Below, piece by piece: positions 1 to 7,565 of a stretch of 29,006 nucleotides of DNA. The position numbers and the translations under genes are program-made. The notes beneath the pieces were generated by a model. It was not told the DNA's origin. It did not search any database and was given only the letters and a program-made list of their open reading frames with translations. Within the stretch, counting starts at the first letter, position 1; each line of letters begins with the position of its first letter. Source of the stretch: Treponema sp. (GTDB lineage Bacteria > Spirochaetota > Spirochaetia > Treponematales > Treponemataceae); assembly GCA_016293915.1 (NCBI GenBank), contig JAEDCY010000033.1, positions 1 to 29,006 on the forward strand. The letters are read 5' to 3'.

Positions 1-414
1 TGCCGTTAATTGCCGTTCGTTCCAGCCGTACTTCGTACCGCTTCCACTCACTACACTTAACGAAGTCTAAACGTTCCGTCTTCCAGAAAGGTAGCAAACA
101 GAGTGCTCCTCATTCGCATAATTCCGCTACACTTCGTTCCGCTCCATTCTGCTCATTCGTTCGCAGACTTTTTGCATATACTAGGAAGCTCGCAAGGTGG
201 CCTTTGTGAAAGCGGCGCAAGGAGCAATGCAAGTACAGTCAGCCCAGTCGCTTCGTGCATCTGCTTCGCAGTAGCACTACGCTTTGTGGTCTGCCTGTTT
301 CCGCAGGCGGGCCCATCGTTGCAGTAAGCACTCTTTTTGCAGAAGCCGCCAAAGGTCTGTCTCGCGCTGTAAACTGGTCGTGAAAATAAAATGTGTCGTC
401 CGCGGGTGTCGCAA

Positions 415-573
415 CTTAAAACGGTGGGCACGCAAAAGGTTTCCCCCTTCCCCCTGCCGCGGGGCACCCCCCCACAACCCCCTTCCAAAAAATAATGAAT
501 GCTATATACCGCTCTCGGGGGGATTAAGGGGGCAACCTTTTGCTCAGCATTGCAGCTGTCCCACCGTTTTAAG
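415..573. repeat. MITE-like 159-bp element with 14-bp terminal inverted repeats
   Basis: The ends are perfect inverted repeats: CTTAAAACGGTGGG at 415-428 and its complement CCCACCGTTTTAAG at 560-573. A second, inner pair (GCAAAAGGTT followed by a CCCCCTT tract, near 432 and 533) is also inverted, offset by extra bases on the right. There is no ORF of its own inside. This looks like a small non-autonomous palindromic element. No clear target duplication is seen. Confidence 0.5.
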
Positions 574-645
574 ATGCTCAGTTAATCTTACAATGGCGGC
601 TTTTTGGGGAACTATTCTTGTGTATGAAAGTTGCTTCCTCGCGCA

Positions 646-694
646 GTGGCTTGTTAGCCACCGCACTCGTCAGCAAGGCGGCGTTGTTACGCCG
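646..694. repeat. Two hairpins sharing the loop TTGTTA
   Basis: GTGGC-TTGTTA-GCCAC (646-661) and CGGCG-TTGTTA-CGCCG (679-694) are perfect 5-bp hairpins with the same six-base loop and different but internally complementary stems, starting 33 bases apart. Two further hairpins follow, ACCAGG/CCTGGT (711-727) and GTGGCGCA/TGCGCCAC (741-780). Function unknown. Confidence 0.45.
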
Positions 695-803
695 TCTGAG
701 TCGTTCGCATACCAGGACAAGCCTGGTACGCTCTCTCCTTGTGGCGCAGAAAGAAAAACAGGAAGCAAAACTTGCGCCACATCGAGTTCTCCAGACAGGC
801 TAC

Positions 804-840
804 GCTAAAAAAATGGCTGTTGCCATTTTTTCTTAACGCT
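804..840 (-). repeat. Terminator-like half of the dispersed prophage/intergenic repeat (copy E)
   Basis: Read on the minus strand this is an ATGGC/GCCAT hairpin flanked by A and T runs and preceded by AGCGTTAA. The layout matches the terminator half of the repeats at 18119, 18394 and 19355, with a different but complementary stem. The GGCCGC half is missing, so it is a partial copy. Confidence 0.45.
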
Positions 841-1231
841 TCGCCCTTACCGTGAAAACTTCAAACACTCCAGCCGCACGTCCGTGTGCGGCCTTCGTTT
901 TCGAGTTCTCAACACTTCACGATGTCGCCGCTCCGCGGCGACGTGATGATTTACACTCGCAAAAAAATTCTTTGGGGGAGCGCACAGCGGTCTTGAAAAA
1001 TTTGCAAAAAGTTTTAATCTGGTAACGTCCAATTAAAACAACGCATAGTTGTTTATATCCGTATTTTTAAAATAAATATCTATACTCTTATAAATATTTA
1101 TCTTTTTCCTTTAGTAAAGCGTTGCTAAAGAAAATTTATAAAATAAAGCAACTCAAAACAACTCAATAATATTTCAATTCTTATCTAACAAACTCAAAAA
1201 CAACAACACTTTTGCAACGTATACGCTTTTT

Positions 1232-1253
1232 AATGCGTTGCGAACAACGCATT
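1232..1253. other. Perfect 9-bp hairpin with CGAA tetraloop
   Basis: AATGCGTTG-CGAA-CAACGCATT folds into a perfect 9-bp stem. The half-site CAACGCAT recurs nearby at about 1040 and 1299. No downstream T-run makes it a clear terminator. The role is unknown. Confidence 0.4.
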
Positions 1254-1336
1254 AATTTCAATCAAGCGTAAAGACCGCTTTCATATCTTTATTCTTGGCA
1301 ACGCATAAAAGGCGAAGCCTATCGGGGGCACGGGGG

Positions 1337-1385
1337 TATGTAAGGCCGCCGGTCAGAGTGGCCGGTGTTCAATAGCAAATCGCTA
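1337..1385 (-). repeat. Partial copy D of the dispersed GGCCGC/terminator repeat
   Basis: The plus strand reads TATGTAAGGCCGCCGG, then TGGCCGGTGTTC and AATAGCAAAT, matching the first half of the copies at 18394 and 19355. The terminator half is replaced by other sequence. Like those copies it lies directly behind a minus-strand stop codon, here that of the ATPase gene at 1389. Confidence 0.55.
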
Positions 1386-1388
1386 TGT

Positions 1389-2807
1389 TTACACAAACAA
1401 ATCATCCAGCGTAACAACAGACTGGATATTAGAAGCGTACCCGTTATCAGCAAGCCCGTATGTGGTAATCAGCGTTGGGAAAACTGCGCACCTGGTTTTT
1501 GTTACGTTAATCAGATCGCTTATCCTGTTACGTATAGCTTCATCGTCTTCCTGCTTAATAGTATAGTTTGTGCCCGAGTATTTCATTTCGCACAGATTAA
1601 TCACCTGATCATCTCTTACAATCAGTAAGTCAATTTGAGAGCCAAAAATTCCCTTTTCGGAATTTGCCTTACAGTACCAGGAATTAACTTCTGTATGAAC
1701 ACCTGAAATTCCAAGCTTCATTTTTATTTGATTTATGTGTTCTAGACAAATCCTTTCAAATGCCAGCCCTAACCAGTTATTCAAGGCAGGAGTATTAATC
1801 TGATTTGCCCAATAATGTTCATCAGTCGGATAGGTTTGCAGAAATTTGTAATAAAACAAAGTAAAATTATCAATAAGTTGGAAAATAGAATTCTTGGTTT
1901 TCATTCCAAAAGCAGTATATTTTCTTATAAAGCCGCAGCTTTCAAGTTCATCAAGCTTTACAGTTAAATCTCCAGAATTAGGGATATCAGTATTTTCAAT
2001 GATTTCTTCACGAGTCATTCCGATTTTCTTAGTACCAAGTGCATAAATTATTTTAAGATAAACTTTCGGATTTTTGAAAATCGAAGCATACAGATATTCA
2101 AATTCTTTTTTGAGCGGGGCATCTTTTGCGAAAAGAATATTGTCAATATTTTGAGTTATGCTGAAGCCTTTTTTCAAAAAGCTCCAGTAAAAAGGAACTC
2201 CACCAAAAATCATATAATACTGAAGAATCTGTATTCTAGTAAAAGCAAGACTGTTTGCGTTTATATAATCTTCACATTCTTTAAGTGTAAAAGTCTGAAG
2301 CTTAATCTGGTCTGTAAGCCTGTTATAAAGGCCGCCTTTATTGTGAACAACCTTTGAAAGCATCCATGAAGTGGCAGAAGCACATACAATAAGTATTACA
2401 TCCTTTCTTGCAGAAGCAAATGCGTTCCAGAAGTTTTCAAGAGCAATCATCAAATCACATTTAGGAGTATCCATCCAGGAAAGCTCATCAATAAAGACAA
2501 TCTTTTTTTCATCCTGAGACTGGCGGATAACATCCTTGAGCCCCTCAAAAGCTTCCAGCCAGTTTTCCGGTTTTCTCTTAAAGGTATATCCCGAATCTTT
2601 TAGTGATGAACAAAAGGCAAAAAGCTGTTCCTTGAGTCCGCCGTTTGATAAGCCGGCATGCTGAAAGGTAAATTTATAATCATAAGATTCTCGAATAAGG
2701 AAGGTTTTTCCGACACGACGACGGCCATAAACTGCAACAAAATGAGACCTGTCATCTTTTGTAATGCCTTTAAGAAGATTGATTTCTTCTTTTCGTCCAA
2801 TAATCAT
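1389..2807 (-). CDS. AAA-type ATPase with C-terminal DUF234 nuclease-like domain
   Basis: This 472-residue protein belongs to the 'archaeal ATPase'/DUF234 group of stand-alone AAA proteins, common in spirochetes and gut bacteria, whose cellular role is not settled. Visible: a Walker A motif GRRRVGKT (residues 28-35), a Walker B motif IVFIDE (103-108), a winged-helix-like middle around residues 262-300, and a C-terminal restriction-endonuclease-like signature with D393 and E407-M-K409. Length is normal for the family. The ATG start at 2807 follows the Shine-Dalgarno GAGGTG, which lies inside a perfect inverted repeat (2814-2870). It is a single gene, with no antitoxin-like partner next to it. 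A nuclease role is inferred from the motif only. Confidence 0.85.
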   Translation of the reverse strand: MIIGRKEEINLLKGITKDDRSHFVAVYGRRRVGKTFLIRESYDYKFTFQHAGLSNGGLKEQLFAFCSSLKDSGYTFKRKPENWLEAFEGLKDVIRQSQDEKKIVFIDELSWMDTPKCDLMIALENFWNAFASARKDVILIVCASATSWMLSKVVHNKGGLYNRLTDQIKLQTFTLKECEDYINANSLAFTRIQILQYYMIFGGVPFYWSFLKKGFSITQNIDNILFAKDAPLKKEFEYLYASIFKNPKVYLKIIYALGTKKIGMTREEIIENTDIPNSGDLTVKLDELESCGFIRKYTAFGMKTKNSIFQLIDNFTLFYYKFLQTYPTDEHYWANQINTPALNNWLGLAFERICLEHINQIKMKLGISGVHTEVNSWYCKANSEKGIFGSQIDLLIVRDDQVINLCEMKYSGTNYTIKQEDDEAIRNRISDLINVTKTRCAVFPTLITTYGLADNGYASNIQSVVTLDDLFV

Positions 2808-2813
2808 AAAAAC

Positions 2814-2870
2814 ACCTCTATAATCTACTTAATCTATGATTTTTTACCACTTTAAGTAGATTATAGAGGT
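2814..2870 (-). promoter_or_regulatory. 19-bp perfect inverted repeat covering the ATPase leader and ribosome binding site
   Basis: ACCTCTATAATCTACTTAA (2814-2832) is repeated as its exact complement at 2852-2870 around a 19-base loop. On the minus-strand mRNA the arm next to the gene ends in GAGGT, the Shine-Dalgarno for the ATG at 2807, so a folded leader would hide it. As DNA it could equally be an operator for autoregulation. It may mark an RNA switch, an operator, or one end of a small palindromic element. Confidence 0.55.
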
Positions 2871-2900
2871 ATATTTTGTATTTAGCAAGGTCTATATTTC

Positions 2901-2940
2901 TTGGGCGTGCCCCCGCTTGCGCGGGTTCGGGCTTTACGCC
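2901..2940. repeat. GC-rich intergenic palindrome of the GGGCGTGCC family
   Basis: It starts TTGGGCGTGCC and contains the hairpin CCCGC-TTGC-GCGGG (2912-2925) in otherwise AT-rich DNA. The same start (TTGGGCGTGCC followed by a palindrome) recurs between phoB and phoR near 3997. It belongs to a dispersed palindromic family. Confidence 0.5.
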
Positions 2941-2966
2941 ATAACCTGTAATATTTTTAATACTCG

Positions 2967-3083
2967 ATTGAGTTCAGATGGATTCAGATAAGTAAATTTT
3001 ATGACTTTTTGCCTAGATATTTTTAATTTAGCACAAAAATCGAAAAAGTTCTATTCATTTTGACTCATCTGAACTCACTCAAT
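2967..3083. repeat. Imperfect inverted repeat around an AT-rich centre
   Basis: ATTGAGTTCAGATG (2967-2980) faces CATCTGAACTCACTCAAT (3066-3083), complementary apart from a 4-base insertion; weaker complementarity continues inwards. It lies in the gap between the ATPase and phoB, where I see no gene. It could be a small non-autonomous element or a hairpin in the phoB upstream region. Confidence 0.35.
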
Positions 3084-3242
3084 TCTAGATTTTACTTAAG
3101 GTCTTTACTTAAAATGGAGTACTATATGGGAATAATTTTTCTTTCAAGTATTATCTAATTTAAACTTCAATAAATTCGTAAGCCGTAGGTTTTTGATCTG
3201 CGGGCTAAAGCATTTTAGATCAAGTTTCATTTTTTTAAATTT

Positions 3243-3281
3243 TTTACACAAACTTAACAATTCTTTAATTGCAATTTTACT
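3243..3281 (+). promoter_or_regulatory. Pho box upstream of phoB
   Basis: Four hexamers at exact 11-bp steps: TTTACA (3243), TTAACA (3254), TTAATT (3265) and TTTACT (3276). Direct repeats of TT(A/T)ACA with 11-bp spacing are the binding pattern known for PhoB/PhoP-type regulators. The array ends 21 bp before the phoB start, which suggests autoregulation. Confidence 0.65.
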
Positions 3282-3302
3282 TAAATCATTTATAAATAAG
3301 AT

Positions 3303-3971
3303 ATGGTTTATATTCTTGAAGACGATGACAACATCCGTAAGCTCATCAATTATTCATTAAAAAGTCAGGGATTTGAAGTTCAGGATTTTGCACTGCCGAC
3401 TGCATTTTGGTCTGCTCTTCAAACTAAAAACCCGGATCTACTTTTGCTGGATATTATGCTTCCTGAAGAAGACGGTATTTCCATTCTAAAAAAGCTTCGT
3501 TCAAATCCAAAAACTTCTACAATTCCCGTAATCATGCTTACCGCAAAAGATTCAGAATACGACATTGTTACAGGCCTTGATTCTGGTGCTGACGATTATG
3601 TTACAAAACCTTTTGGAATGATGGCTCTTGTTTCCCGCATAAAAGCAGTTCTTCGCCGCTACGAAAAATCAGATTCCCATAAAGAACTTCTTGAGGCTGG
3701 CGGAATTAAAATTGATGAAAATCAGCATACAGTTTTTGCAGGCAACCAGCAGCTTTTTCTTACAGTCAAGGAATTCGACCTGCTTGTCCTGCTTATAAAG
3801 AATCGCGGAAATGTGCTTACCCGTGAACAGCTTCTTGAATCTGTATGGGGCCTTTCTTCCGAGATAGAAAGCCGCACCGTAGATGTTCACATTCGTACTC
3901 TTCGTGCAAAACTTGGTGAGTATGAAAAAAATATCGAAACAATCCGCGGAGTTGGATATAAGTTTAATTAG
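3303..3971 (+). CDS. phoB: Phosphate regulon response regulator, OmpR/PhoB family
   Basis: This 222-residue response regulator probably switches on the phosphate-starvation genes of this window. The receiver domain (about 1-115) has the acidic pocket D7-D9, the phosphoacceptor D50 in LLLLDIMLP, T80 and K102 (TKPFG). A winged-helix DNA-binding domain (about 128-222) ends in the typical VDVHIRTLRAKL and TIRGVGYKF stretch. Length is standard. The start codon follows only a weak ribosome site (AAG), but the receiver begins right at the Met. It is followed by phoR on the same strand after a GC-rich palindromic spacer, and preceded by a Pho box. The stop is TAG. Confidence 0.9.
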   Translation: MVYILEDDDNIRKLINYSLKSQGFEVQDFALPTAFWSALQTKNPDLLLLDIMLPEEDGISILKKLRSNPKTSTIPVIMLTAKDSEYDIVTGLDSGADDYVTKPFGMMALVSRIKAVLRRYEKSDSHKELLEAGGIKIDENQHTVFAGNQQLFLTVKEFDLLVLLIKNRGNVLTREQLLESVWGLSSEIESRTVDVHIRTLRAKLGEYEKNIETIRGVGYKFN

Positions 3972-3984
3972 GAATGCAGAAAGC

Positions 3985-4095
3985 GGAATTAAGAATTGGG
4001 CGTGCCGGCAACAAGTTGCCGTCGTGCGTTCCGCAATTCCGCTGTCGCTCCAATGCCTTCGGCATCGCTTCGCGTTGCTCCATGCACTCACGCAT
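3985..4095. repeat. GC-rich palindromic repeat between phoB and phoR
   Basis: The roughly 110-bp spacer begins with GGGCGTGCC and contains GGCAAC-AA-GTTGCC and ATGCC-TTC-GGCAT hairpins plus runs of GCTTCGCGTTGCTCC type. Its composition is unlike the flanking genes. It shares its start with the repeat at 2901. Because it lies inside a presumed phoBR transcript, it could affect mRNA processing or phoR expression. Confidence 0.5.
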
Positions 4096-4118
4096 TAACA
4101 TAAAGGAGATAGCTCAAC

Positions 4119-5447
4119 ATGAAACCAAAATCACTGACCTTTAGAATCTTCATCAACACTTTTTTTGTTGGAACTCTTATTTATTTTATCTGTGCGTTTC
4201 TATTCATTTCAAATATGTACGGATATTTTGAAAAGCAGATTATTTCAGAACTTAAAACCGAAAGTTTATTTTTGGAAAACTCAGTCTTAAATCAACAACT
4301 GGACCATCTTTCCGAAGTACAAACAGAAAATCGTATAACACTTATCCACTCTGACGGAACCGTTTATTTTGACAATAAAGTTGATGCCACCAAACTTGAA
4401 AATCATGGAGCAAGACAGGAATTCCTTGAGGCAAAAAACAACGGCTCATTTCAAATTTCCCGTTTCTCTTCCACAATGACAGAAAAAACTCTTTACTTTG
4501 CACGGCTTCTTTCAAATGGGGATGTCCTTAGAATCAGTTGCAATCAGCATTCTGTGTGGGTTCTTGTTTTAGGGATGAGTCAGATTTTGTTGATTATGCT
4601 GGTTATCGCAGTAATCATTTCAGGTTTGTCGGCTAACTGGATTAGCAAAAAAATTGTAGAACCATTAAACACAATTGACTTTGAAAATCCTGAAGTTTCA
4701 GAAGTTTATGAAGAATTAAAACCATTTACCAAACGCATCATAGAAGAAAATTACGAAAAAGCGCAGAGGGAAGAACTTCGTCAGCAGTTTACGGCAAATG
4801 TAAGTCACGAATTAAAAACCCCTCTTACAAGCATTTCAGGCTTTGCAGAAATCTTAAAAGCTGGTGGAACAGATGAAGCCACAACAAAAGATTTTGCCTC
4901 ATCAATTTATGATGAAAGCCAGCGGATGATAAATCTTGTAAACGACATTATCAGATTAAGCAAACTCGATGAAAAATCTATCAGTCTTGAGAAAGAAGCC
5001 TTGAGTCTAAGAGAAATGTGCCGCGAAGCAATCGAAGCAGTTTCTGTTAACGCAAAAGCTAAAAATGTATCAATAAATCTTACGGGGGATTCCGGCTTAA
5101 TCAACGGTGTACAGCCTGTTATTTATGAAATGGTTTTTAACCTGATAGACAATGCCGTAAAATACAATGTTCCAGATGGAAAAGTAGAAATCAACATAAA
5201 AAACTTAATGGAATCAAACCGCGTATTTTTTACAGTCCAAGATACAGGAATCGGAATTCCAGCTGCAGAAAAAGACCGAATTTTTGAACGCTTTTACCGC
5301 ATAGACAAAAGCCGCTCAAAACAAAACGGCGGAACTGGGCTTGGCCTTTCAATTGTAAAGCACGCCGCAAAATATCACGATGCCAGCATTCTTGTAAACA
5401 GCGAAGTTGGAAAAGGCAGCACTTTTACGGTAATTTTTCCAATGTAA
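4119..5447 (+). CDS. phoR: Phosphate regulon sensor histidine kinase
   Basis: A 442-residue membrane sensor kinase, the likely partner of the PhoB encoded just upstream. It has a transmembrane segment at about 9-31, an extracytoplasmic sensor region of roughly 110 residues, a second transmembrane segment at about 146-170, then a HisKA domain with the phosphoacceptor H230 (NVSHELKTPL), and an ATPase domain with the N box NLIDNAVKYN, G1 box DTGIGIP and G2 box GGTGLGLS. Length and order are typical of PhoR-type kinases. A good Shine-Dalgarno (AAAGGAG) lies upstream. PhoR signalling normally depends on the Pst transporter and PhoU, both encoded on the opposite strand nearby. Confidence 0.9.
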   Translation: MKPKSLTFRIFINTFFVGTLIYFICAFLFISNMYGYFEKQIISELKTESLFLENSVLNQQLDHLSEVQTENRITLIHSDGTVYFDNKVDATKLENHGARQEFLEAKNNGSFQISRFSSTMTEKTLYFARLLSNGDVLRISCNQHSVWVLVLGMSQILLIMLVIAVIISGLSANWISKKIVEPLNTIDFENPEVSEVYEELKPFTKRIIEENYEKAQREELRQQFTANVSHELKTPLTSISGFAEILKAGGTDEATTKDFASSIYDESQRMINLVNDIIRLSKLDEKSISLEKEALSLREMCREAIEAVSVNAKAKNVSINLTGDSGLINGVQPVIYEMVFNLIDNAVKYNVPDGKVEINIKNLMESNRVFFTVQDTGIGIPAAEKDRIFERFYRIDKSRSKQNGGTGLGLSIVKHAAKYHDASILVNSEVGKGSTFTVIFPM

Positions 5448-5449
5448 AT

Positions 5450-5477
5450 TTTACATAAACTTAACAAAACTAATATT
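5450..5477 (+). promoter_or_regulatory. Pho box-like repeats after phoR
   Basis: TTTACA (5450), TTAACA (5461) and AATATT (5472) stand at exact 11-bp steps immediately after the phoR stop codon. The pattern matches the arrays before phoB, pstS and pstC, the third hexamer being weak. It precedes the PhoU-like fragment at 5542, so a once PhoB-controlled gene probably started here. Confidence 0.5.
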
Positions 5478-5541
5478 CACAGTCCGAAAATATGTAACTG
5501 ACACGGAATACAAAACGGATTCAAAACGCAGTCACGAAATC

Positions 5542-5799
5542 ATGGATTATGTTGAAAGTGTCCGCATTTTCTTTGAACAGACTTGTGTTTACTTCACAAT
5601 CGGTTCCTCAGCCGAAGAACGACTTTCCGGCGAAGCAATTGAACAAAAGATTGACAGAACTAAAAAAGAGCTCAAAAAGGCCAGCCGTAAACGTCTTGAA
5701 TCTGGTGCCGATGTAAAAGAAGAACTTAATTACATGGATATGGTTCGCAAAATTGAACGAGCCGGCGATTGTGTTTATTCGATTTTGCAGTGTTTGTAA
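5542..5799 (+). pseudogene. Fragment resembling the PhoU-like C-terminus of a Na+/Pi cotransporter
   Basis: The 85-codon frame encodes a helical segment with a spaced pattern (KIDRTKKELKKASRKRL, then LNYMDMVRKIERAGDCV) like the second helical bundle of PhoU or the PhoU-like tail of NptA-type Na/Pi cotransporters. The membrane part of such a transporter (about 300 residues) is absent, and the ATG at 5542 has no Shine-Dalgarno; the same frame stays open upstream to phoR without another obvious start. I read it as the relic of a PhoB-controlled phosphate transporter, truncated by deletion. It could instead be a small expressed PhoU-like protein, as the Pho box upstream is kept. Confidence 0.5.
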
Positions 5800-5867
5800 A
5801 ACATGGCCGTTCCCTTGTGTTCGCTGCCCTCAATGTTGCTACTAACGGAGAAAGGGGCATCAGGTAA

Positions 5868-5914
5868 AAATTACCACCTAAAACTACACTTTCGGGTAAT
5901 TTAGGTGGTAATTT
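5868..5914. terminator. 15-bp hairpin between convergent genes
   Basis: AAATTACCACCTAAA (5868-5882) pairs with TTTAGGTGGTAATTT (5900-5914) perfectly around a 17-base loop. It lies between the PhoU-like fragment (plus) and the alkaline phosphatase (minus). A- and T-rich outer arms on both sides fit a bidirectional intrinsic terminator, though the T-runs are short. Confidence 0.6.
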
Positions 5915-5937
5915 CCAGAAAATCAGTGATCTGGCCT

Positions 5938-7458
5938 CTAGTCTTTCACAACCTTAGTAAGTTTTGCCATTTTCTTGTAGATTTCTGTGTTGTCGTAGAA
6001 GCCTTTGAATTCTTCCTGACCTGCACCTAAGGCAAATACTGGAACTGGCAAACCTGTATGACTGTTTGAAGTCCAGCCCAATCCTGCCTTTGCATTCAAA
6101 ATGTGAGTGATTGTAATTGTAAGTGGCTCGTAAGTTCCGTACAAATCATATTCCTGCTGATTTCGACTCTTGTCGTTTTTGATTGTCTTCTCGTAAGCTG
6201 TCTTGATACGTCCAAGTTCGTAGTCTGTAAGAACAAGTCCGCCATTTTTATCAGAACCATTTGAACCTGGAAGTTTAAGACCAAAGAGTTTTTCTACATC
6301 CGCCATAACAGTTTCAAAACTTGTACCGTTCTTTTTGTAAGTCGAAACATAATCTGAATCAAACTTTGCGTATGAGATTTTCTGTCCGTCCAATGTTCGG
6401 AAGAACAAGTTGTAATCTGTTCCGGCATAGCCGATTGTAAGTCCTCCAGTTTCGTGATCTGCAGTTACAAGGATGAGTGTCTCTTTAGGATGTTTATTAT
6501 AGAAGGAGATTGCTTCTTCTACGGCCTCGCTCAAAGCCAATGTGTCTGCAATTGAAGAACGGGCATCGTTAGCATGGCAAGCCCAGTCAATTTTTCCGCC
6601 TTCTACCATCATGAAGAAACCTGTTTTGTTATCTAAAATTTCAATTCCTTTGCGAACATAATCCCGAAGCGACCACTCTCCAGATTTTCGGTCGTTGTCA
6701 TAGCTCATGGAATCTGCATCAGCCAATGTTTCCGCAACAAGGATTGCCTTGTCACCATTTTTAAGTGCATCCGCTGATTTTTGATCAAAACAAACTTTGT
6801 AACCTGCCTGCTTAGCAAGCTCATAAATTGAAGTTTTGTCTTTGTTTTTGTCCTGAGGTTCCATTAAAGCACCACCAGCAAAATAGTCAAAGTTTGAAAC
6901 AACAAGTTCTTCACCAATTGCATAGTTTGATTTCCGGCTTGCTTGATGAGCGTAAGTTGCTGCGGGTGTTGCGTGATTCAAGTTTACTGTAGAAATTACA
7001 CCAATCCTGTATTTTTTCTGATCCCGAAGCTGTTCTGCAATTGTGCGGTACTTAATCTTTTTTGTAATGTCCACATTAATTGAAGAAGAATGAGTTTTGT
7101 AGCCAGTAAAAATTGATGTGGCAGTTGAAGCCGAATCTGGTGCAAAAGAAGTTGCATCGTAAGTGCTTGCCGAACCTGCTACAGGAAACTGATAAAAACT
7201 TAAAGCTTTCATTTCTGGTGAATCAGATGGATTTTCTGATTTTTTTACAACATCAACAATTCCTGCTGCATCTTTACCTGCATAGTAAGCAGCACTCTGA
7301 ATCTGTGGATAGCTCATTCCATCCCCTACAAAAACAAACATGTATTTTGGAGTCCCTTTTCCTGTAACTGGAGCAGTAATTTTTGCTTCTGCATGAAGGC
7401 TTGCAGAAGCAACCAGCAATGTAGCAAAAACCAAAGCTGTTTTTTCTAATTTTTTCAT
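5938..7458 (-). CDS. phoA: Secreted alkaline phosphatase
   Basis: A 506-residue phosphomonoesterase that releases phosphate from organic esters outside the cytoplasm. It starts with a Sec signal peptide (about residues 1-23, cut near SLHAEA). Family landmarks are present: metal-binding D46 (VGDGMS), the catalytic serine S109 in PDSASTAT, E286 and D291/H295 in MVEGGKIDWACH, TADHETGG (D334, H335) and a C-terminal histidine H467 in SNSHTG. Length fits bacterial PhoA-type enzymes. It sits last in the Pho block with its own leader, a hairpin (7466-7524) and weak Pho-like repeats. The Shine-Dalgarno is AAGGA; the stop is TAG. Confidence 0.9.
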   Translation of the reverse strand: MKKLEKTALVFATLLVASASLHAEAKITAPVTGKGTPKYMFVFVGDGMSYPQIQSAAYYAGKDAAGIVDVVKKSENPSDSPEMKALSFYQFPVAGSASTYDATSFAPDSASTATSIFTGYKTHSSSINVDITKKIKYRTIAEQLRDQKKYRIGVISTVNLNHATPAATYAHQASRKSNYAIGEELVVSNFDYFAGGALMEPQDKNKDKTSIYELAKQAGYKVCFDQKSADALKNGDKAILVAETLADADSMSYDNDRKSGEWSLRDYVRKGIEILDNKTGFFMMVEGGKIDWACHANDARSSIADTLALSEAVEEAISFYNKHPKETLILVTADHETGGLTIGYAGTDYNLFFRTLDGQKISYAKFDSDYVSTYKKNGTSFETVMADVEKLFGLKLPGSNGSDKNGGLVLTDYELGRIKTAYEKTIKNDKSRNQQEYDLYGTYEPLTITITHILNAKAGLGWTSNSHTGLPVPVFALGAGQEEFKGFYDNTEIYKKMAKLTKVVKD

Positions 7459-7465
7459 AAAAAAT

Positions 7466-7524
7466 CCTTGTTACCTGAAATAGATTTAACCATCTGGAAC
7501 AAATGATTTTTTCAGATAACAAGG
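7466..7524 (-). promoter_or_regulatory. Leader hairpin that includes the phosphatase ribosome binding site
   Basis: CCTTGTTACCTGAAA (7466-7480) and TTTCAGATAACAAGG (7510-7524) are inverted copies with one difference that becomes a G-U pair in the minus-strand mRNA, giving a 15-bp stem and a 29-base loop. The arm next to the gene contains AAGG of the Shine-Dalgarno, so the fold could limit translation. It could also be a protein-binding dyad. Confidence 0.45.
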
Positions 7525-7530
7525 TCAATA

Positions 7531-7558
7531 TAAAATATGTGTATTAAACCTTAATGTA
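7531..7558 (-). promoter_or_regulatory. Possible weak Pho box before the phosphatase
   Basis: On the minus strand TACATT, TTAATA and ATTTTA occur at 11-bp steps. Only one is close to TTAACA, so this is a weak candidate compared with the other arrays in the window. The position, upstream of the leader hairpin, is right for a promoter element. Confidence 0.3.
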
Positions 7559-7565
7559 GGATGTG

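Larger units (their letters stand above)
1..1336. other. Long intergenic region without a convincing gene
   Basis: I see no gene here that I can support. Open frames exist on both strands but their translations are rich in Arg, Ser, Pro and Cys, have no recognisable domain, and follow GC-rich palindromic repeat DNA, which keeps frames open by chance. The stretch to about 1030 consists of short tracts such as CTTCGTTCCGCTCC and many hairpins; from about 1040 to 1200 it becomes AT-rich and featureless. Individual repeats are listed separately. Degenerate repeat-filled intergenic DNA of this type is, from memory, common in gut Treponema. Confidence 0.6.

Noticed and set aside
284..808. 174-codon plus-strand frame
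   Set aside because: Runs through the MITE-like element and hairpins; the translation is low-complexity Arg/Ser/Cys/Pro with no domain and there is no ribosome site.
1030..1330. Integron attC-like site
   Set aside because: ATCTAAC and GTTG-type cores occur among hairpins, and some Treponema carry integrons, but no matching pair of cores in attC layout or cassette ORF could be found.
3669..4091. 140-codon minus-strand frame over the phoB end
   Set aside because: Antisense to the DNA-binding domain of phoB; composition fits a shadow frame.
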